Positions 31,653-33,932 of a stretch of 33,932 nt of DNA are shown here, piece after piece (positions within the stretch are counted from its first letter, which is position 1; each line of letters starts with the position of its first letter). Made by a program: the position numbers and the translations under genes. Where the stretch lies: NCBI GenBank assembly GCA_034679985.1, contig JAXITR010000020.1, positions 1-33,932 of the forward strand. Reading direction: 5' to 3'. The DNA comes from CAMDTE01 sp034679985. Lineage in GTDB: Bacteria > Bacteroidota > Bacteroidia > Flavobacteriales > Schleiferiaceae. The notes beneath the pieces were generated by a model that had not been told where the DNA came from, searched no databases, and saw only the letters and a list, made by a program, of their open reading frames with translations.

Positions 31653-32993
31653 TTAGCGCTTCTTGGCACGAACGGCATCCGCTTCGCGCTTCACACGCAA
31701 AGCATCTTCCATGCGTTCGGTCTTGTAGTAAACCTCGCGCAACGCATCCAAAGTTGCAACGTCTTCTGGATTGATTTTGTAGGCCTTTTCAAAATACGGA
31801 ATCGCACTTGCTAACAAAGCCTTTTTCTTTTTGTCCAATTCATCCCACTTTTTCTGGTCAGCGGCCGAACGAGTCAATTTATTCATGGATTCTACCAACG
31901 TATTTGACTCGTCCACAAAGATTAAACCGCGCATGTACAGAGCATCACCGTAGTTAGGATCTGCAACCAAGGCCTTCTCGTAAAACTCAATACCCTTGGC
32001 CACATCCTTTTTCTCTTTGTGGTACAGGTAACCAATGTTGTACAGGTACAATGGATTGTTGGGCTCGCGCTCGGAAGCTTTCAACATATTGGCCATAGCA
32101 CCCTCGTAGTCCTTTTTATCCAAGAAAATTTGGAGCTCCACGTTCAACAAATCTCCGTTGTTTGGGAAGCGTTCGCGTGCTTTTTTCAAAAAAGCTTCCA
32201 TCTTGGCGTCCCAACCTTGGTTGGGTTGAGCCGATTTTGCTTCTAAGTACATGGCCACCGTTTGCACCCAGTACATTTCCTCTTGGCTCTTGGTGCGTTC
32301 GGGGTCCTTTGCTTCACCGGCTAAAATGAAGTAATCCAAGGTCTTCTTGTCTGGGAAAGCGACACGCGCATTGTTTTTGACGTAAAACCCAGTCCAGGAA
32401 ATGTTCTTAAAGCCCAAATCCAAAACTTTTTGGAAATACTCTTCCGCTTTAGTGTACTGCCCCAAACCTTGGTTCAAGGCAGCTATGTAGCTCAAATTCA
32501 GTGTATCCACTTGCCCCAACAAGCCACGTGTTTGCACGGCAGCTTCATAGAACTTCAATCCCAAAGCAGTGTCTTTAGCTGCAAACACCGCATCTTCGGC
32601 CGCAGCAACCAGAGCGCCACCCAATGAAGGAAACACCTCTGCCTTTAAGCGATTGGTTGCGCGCATTTTGTTCGCTTTCTCGTACTCCACCAATTTGTTG
32701 AAGGTAGACTGTGCTTCCAGTAGGTAAGCAGCCTTCTTCACCTTGGCCTTCTCGTACGAAGCGAGATAGATTAAACCACGGTATTCCAAATACTTGGACA
32801 TGGTCTTTTCAATCACCGCTCCAGCCTTACCGTCAATGATGGCGCCAGCTTCGTCAATGAATGCACGCGCTTCGACCATGCTTGCTGAGTCTTGGCGGTC
32901 GTACGCAATTTTTGCGCTGGACATCTTGATGGTTTCTTGCGCGGAGGCTCCGAATCCCAGGGCCAATACCGCTGCTAACAGTACTTTTTTCAT
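31653..32993 (-). CDS. Secreted tetratricopeptide-repeat protein
   Basis: 446 residues. Seen: a signal peptide (about 1-19, ending GASAQ), a helical N-terminal half, and TPR units in the C-terminal half, for example NPLYLYNIGYLYHKEKKDVAKGIEFYEKALVADPNYGDALYMRG (about 312-355) and IPYFEKAYKINPEDVATLDALREVYYKTERMEDAL. It is most likely periplasmic and acts through protein-protein contacts; the partner is unknown. It lies 9 nt downstream of gyrA, yet a TAATTTTG box overlapping the gyrA stop gives it a probable promoter of its own with a 4-nt gap. Confidence 0.88.
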   Translation of the reverse strand: MKKVLLAAVLALGFGASAQETIKMSSAKIAYDRQDSASMVEARAFIDEAGAIIDGKAGAVIEKTMSKYLEYRGLIYLASYEKAKVKKAAYLLEAQSTFNKLVEYEKANKMRATNRLKAEVFPSLGGALVAAAEDAVFAAKDTALGLKFYEAAVQTRGLLGQVDTLNLSYIAALNQGLGQYTKAEEYFQKVLDLGFKNISWTGFYVKNNARVAFPDKKTLDYFILAGEAKDPERTKSQEEMYWVQTVAMYLEAKSAQPNQGWDAKMEAFLKKARERFPNNGDLLNVELQIFLDKKDYEGAMANMLKASEREPNNPLYLYNIGYLYHKEKKDVAKGIEFYEKALVADPNYGDALYMRGLIFVDESNTLVESMNKLTRSAADQKKWDELDKKKKALLASAIPYFEKAYKINPEDVATLDALREVYYKTERMEDALRVKREADAVRAKKR

Positions 32994-32997
32994 GCTG

Positions 32998-33005
32998 CAA
33001 AATTA
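32998..33005 (-). promoter_or_regulatory. -7 element TAATTTTG of the TPR gene, overlapping the gyrA stop
   Basis: Exact TAnnTTTG match whose first three bases are the gyrA TAA. 4 nt (CAGC) precede the ATG at 32993. It is the same octamer-on-stop arrangement as before the DUF2452 gene. Confidence 0.55.
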
Positions 33006-33932
33006 GGCTTCCGCCGTGTTCTCATTGTTAAGTGATTCATTGTTTGCCTCGGAGGTTGGCGTTTCAACAACAGTCGCAGGAGTTTCGTCGGCACTGCCAA
33101 CAACGCCCTCTACCGCCACTTCCTCATCTTCCGAACGAGGAACCTTGGCGACCGAAGCAATGGTATCGTTGCCCTTGAGGTTGATCAATCGAACCCCTTG
33201 GGTAGCGCGTCCCATTACCCGCAGATCGTCCATACGCAAACGGATCATCACACCACTTTTGTTGGTGATCATCAAATCGTCTTCGTCGGTAACGGACTTG
33301 ATGGCAACCAGTTGTCCGGTTTTATCTGTGATGTTCAAGGTTTTAACACCTTTTCCTCCTCGGTTCGTGACTCGGTAATCCTCCAGGTCCGTGCGCTTGC
33401 CGTATCCGTGCTCGCTCACCACCAAAATGGTCTCGTCGGGATTGGAAACACAAACCATGCCAACCACTTCGTCTGTTTCGGTGTCCAGCGCCATGGCACG
33501 AACACCCGAAGCATTCCGGCCCATAGGACGAACCTTGCTTTCGTTGAAACGAATGGCTTTGCCCGAACGGATGGCCATCAACAACTCGTCGTTTCCGCCG
33601 GTCAAACGAGCCTCCAACAACGTATCTCCCTCGCGCACGGTGATGGAGTTGATGCCGTTGGCGCGCGGTCGGCTGTACGCCTCCAAGGTGGTCTTTTTGA
33701 TGATTCCGCGGAGGGTGCACAACACCACGTAGTGGTTGTTGATGTAGTCGGGGTCCTTCAGATTCAGCACGTTGATGAAGGCGCGAACCTTGTCGTCCTG
33801 CGGAATATTGATGAGGTTGACCACGGCCTTACCCTTGCTCGTCCTCGTTCCCTCTGGAATTTCGTACACGCGCAGCCAGAAGCAACGGCCCTGTTCCGTA
33901 AAGAGCAGCAAATAGTTGTGGTTGGTGGCAAC
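33003..33932 (-). CDS. gyrA: DNA gyrase subunit A, C-terminal part, cut by window edge
   Basis: The frame is open through the right edge (VATNHNYLLLFTEQGRCFWLRVYEIPEG), giving the last 309 residues. Seen: the GyrA C-terminal beta-pinwheel blades, with blade motifs such as FNESKVRPMGRNASGVRAM and VMGRATQGVRLINL, and a GyrA-box variant NRGGKGVKT that wraps DNA for supercoiling. The protein ends in an acidic, Glu/Asp/Thr-rich tail of about 40 residues. The N-terminal breakage-reunion domain with the catalytic tyrosine lies outside the window. Confidence 0.96.
   Translation of the reverse strand, partial: VATNHNYLLLFTEQGRCFWLRVYEIPEGTRTSKGKAVVNLINIPQDDKVRAFINVLNLKDPDYINNHYVVLCTLRGIIKKTTLEAYSRPRANGINSITVREGDTLLEARLTGGNDELLMAIRSGKAIRFNESKVRPMGRNASGVRAMALDTETDEVVGMVCVSNPDETILVVSEHGYGKRTDLEDYRVTNRGGKGVKTLNITDKTGQLVAIKSVTDEDDLMITNKSGVMIRLRMDDLRVMGRATQGVRLINLKGNDTIASVAKVPRSEDEEVAVEGVVGSADETPATVVETPTSEANNESLNNENTAEA

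Noticed and set aside
1..33932. CRISPR arrays, insertion sequences, tRNA or rRNA genes
   Set aside because: No spaced direct repeats, transposase motifs or cloverleaf/rRNA sequence were found; the 25506-25541 repeats are two units without spacer.

Overview
The window reads as a moderately GC-rich chromosomal segment of a Bacteroidota bacterium, most likely a Flavobacteriia/Cryomorphaceae-type lineage. This is inferred from gene content (a BtuB/BtuG B12 importer, a PorE-like type IX secretion protein, a Fur-like gene coupled to purA, DUF2452, TIGR02757, OstA-like and DUF6580 families) and from many copies of the Bacteroidota sigma-A -7 element TAnnTTTG. I see no insertion sequence, CRISPR array, rRNA or tRNA. 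No stretch over about 300 bases lacks a gene.

Layout. 1-1432 (minus): N-terminal half of a polyprenyl glycosylphosphotransferase, cut by the left edge, preceded in its operon by a secreted protein. 1475-4510: pcm, smpB, pyrD and an HMG-CoA lyase. 4542-7575: a cobalamin riboswitch leader, a tryptophan-rich BtuB-like TonB receptor and a BtuG-like beta-propeller lipoprotein. 7599-9498 (minus): two-TM miniprotein, DUF6580 membrane protein, FAD oxidoreductase. 9535-12972: a MazG-type pyrophosphohydrolase, then the minus-strand chain Fur-like regulator > purA > OstA/LptA-like protein with ATGA overlaps. 13049-17728: PorE-like protein, rarA, and lolD-like ATPase with TIGR02757. 17774-19560: sucC and pnuC. 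19514-23555: small metabolic and hydrolase genes and a short ssb. 23755-25495: an unknown zinc-ribbon protein and a BaiN/HI0933-type flavoprotein. 25506-31561: a damage-tolerance cassette. 31590-33932 (minus): a TPR protein and the 3' end of gyrA.

The most interesting region is 25506-31561. Two abutting 18-bp repeats precede a LexA-like XRE-S24 repressor that retains the Ala-Gly cleavage site and the Ser/Lys dyad. Behind it lie a Y-family polymerase with a clamp-binding motif, an HMCES/YedK-type SRAP protein and a second, compact DnaE. This looks like a self-contained SOS mutagenesis operon. In this sequence the DnaE frame is broken by an apparent one-base loss in a C5G3 run.

Two features of gene expression recur. 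Many start codons lie only 4-6 nt behind a TAnnTTTG box, which implies leaderless transcripts. Genes are also packed so tightly that promoters, stop codons and terminators overlap neighbouring reading frames. The extreme case is the sucC terminator hairpin, which contains the pnuC start codon.
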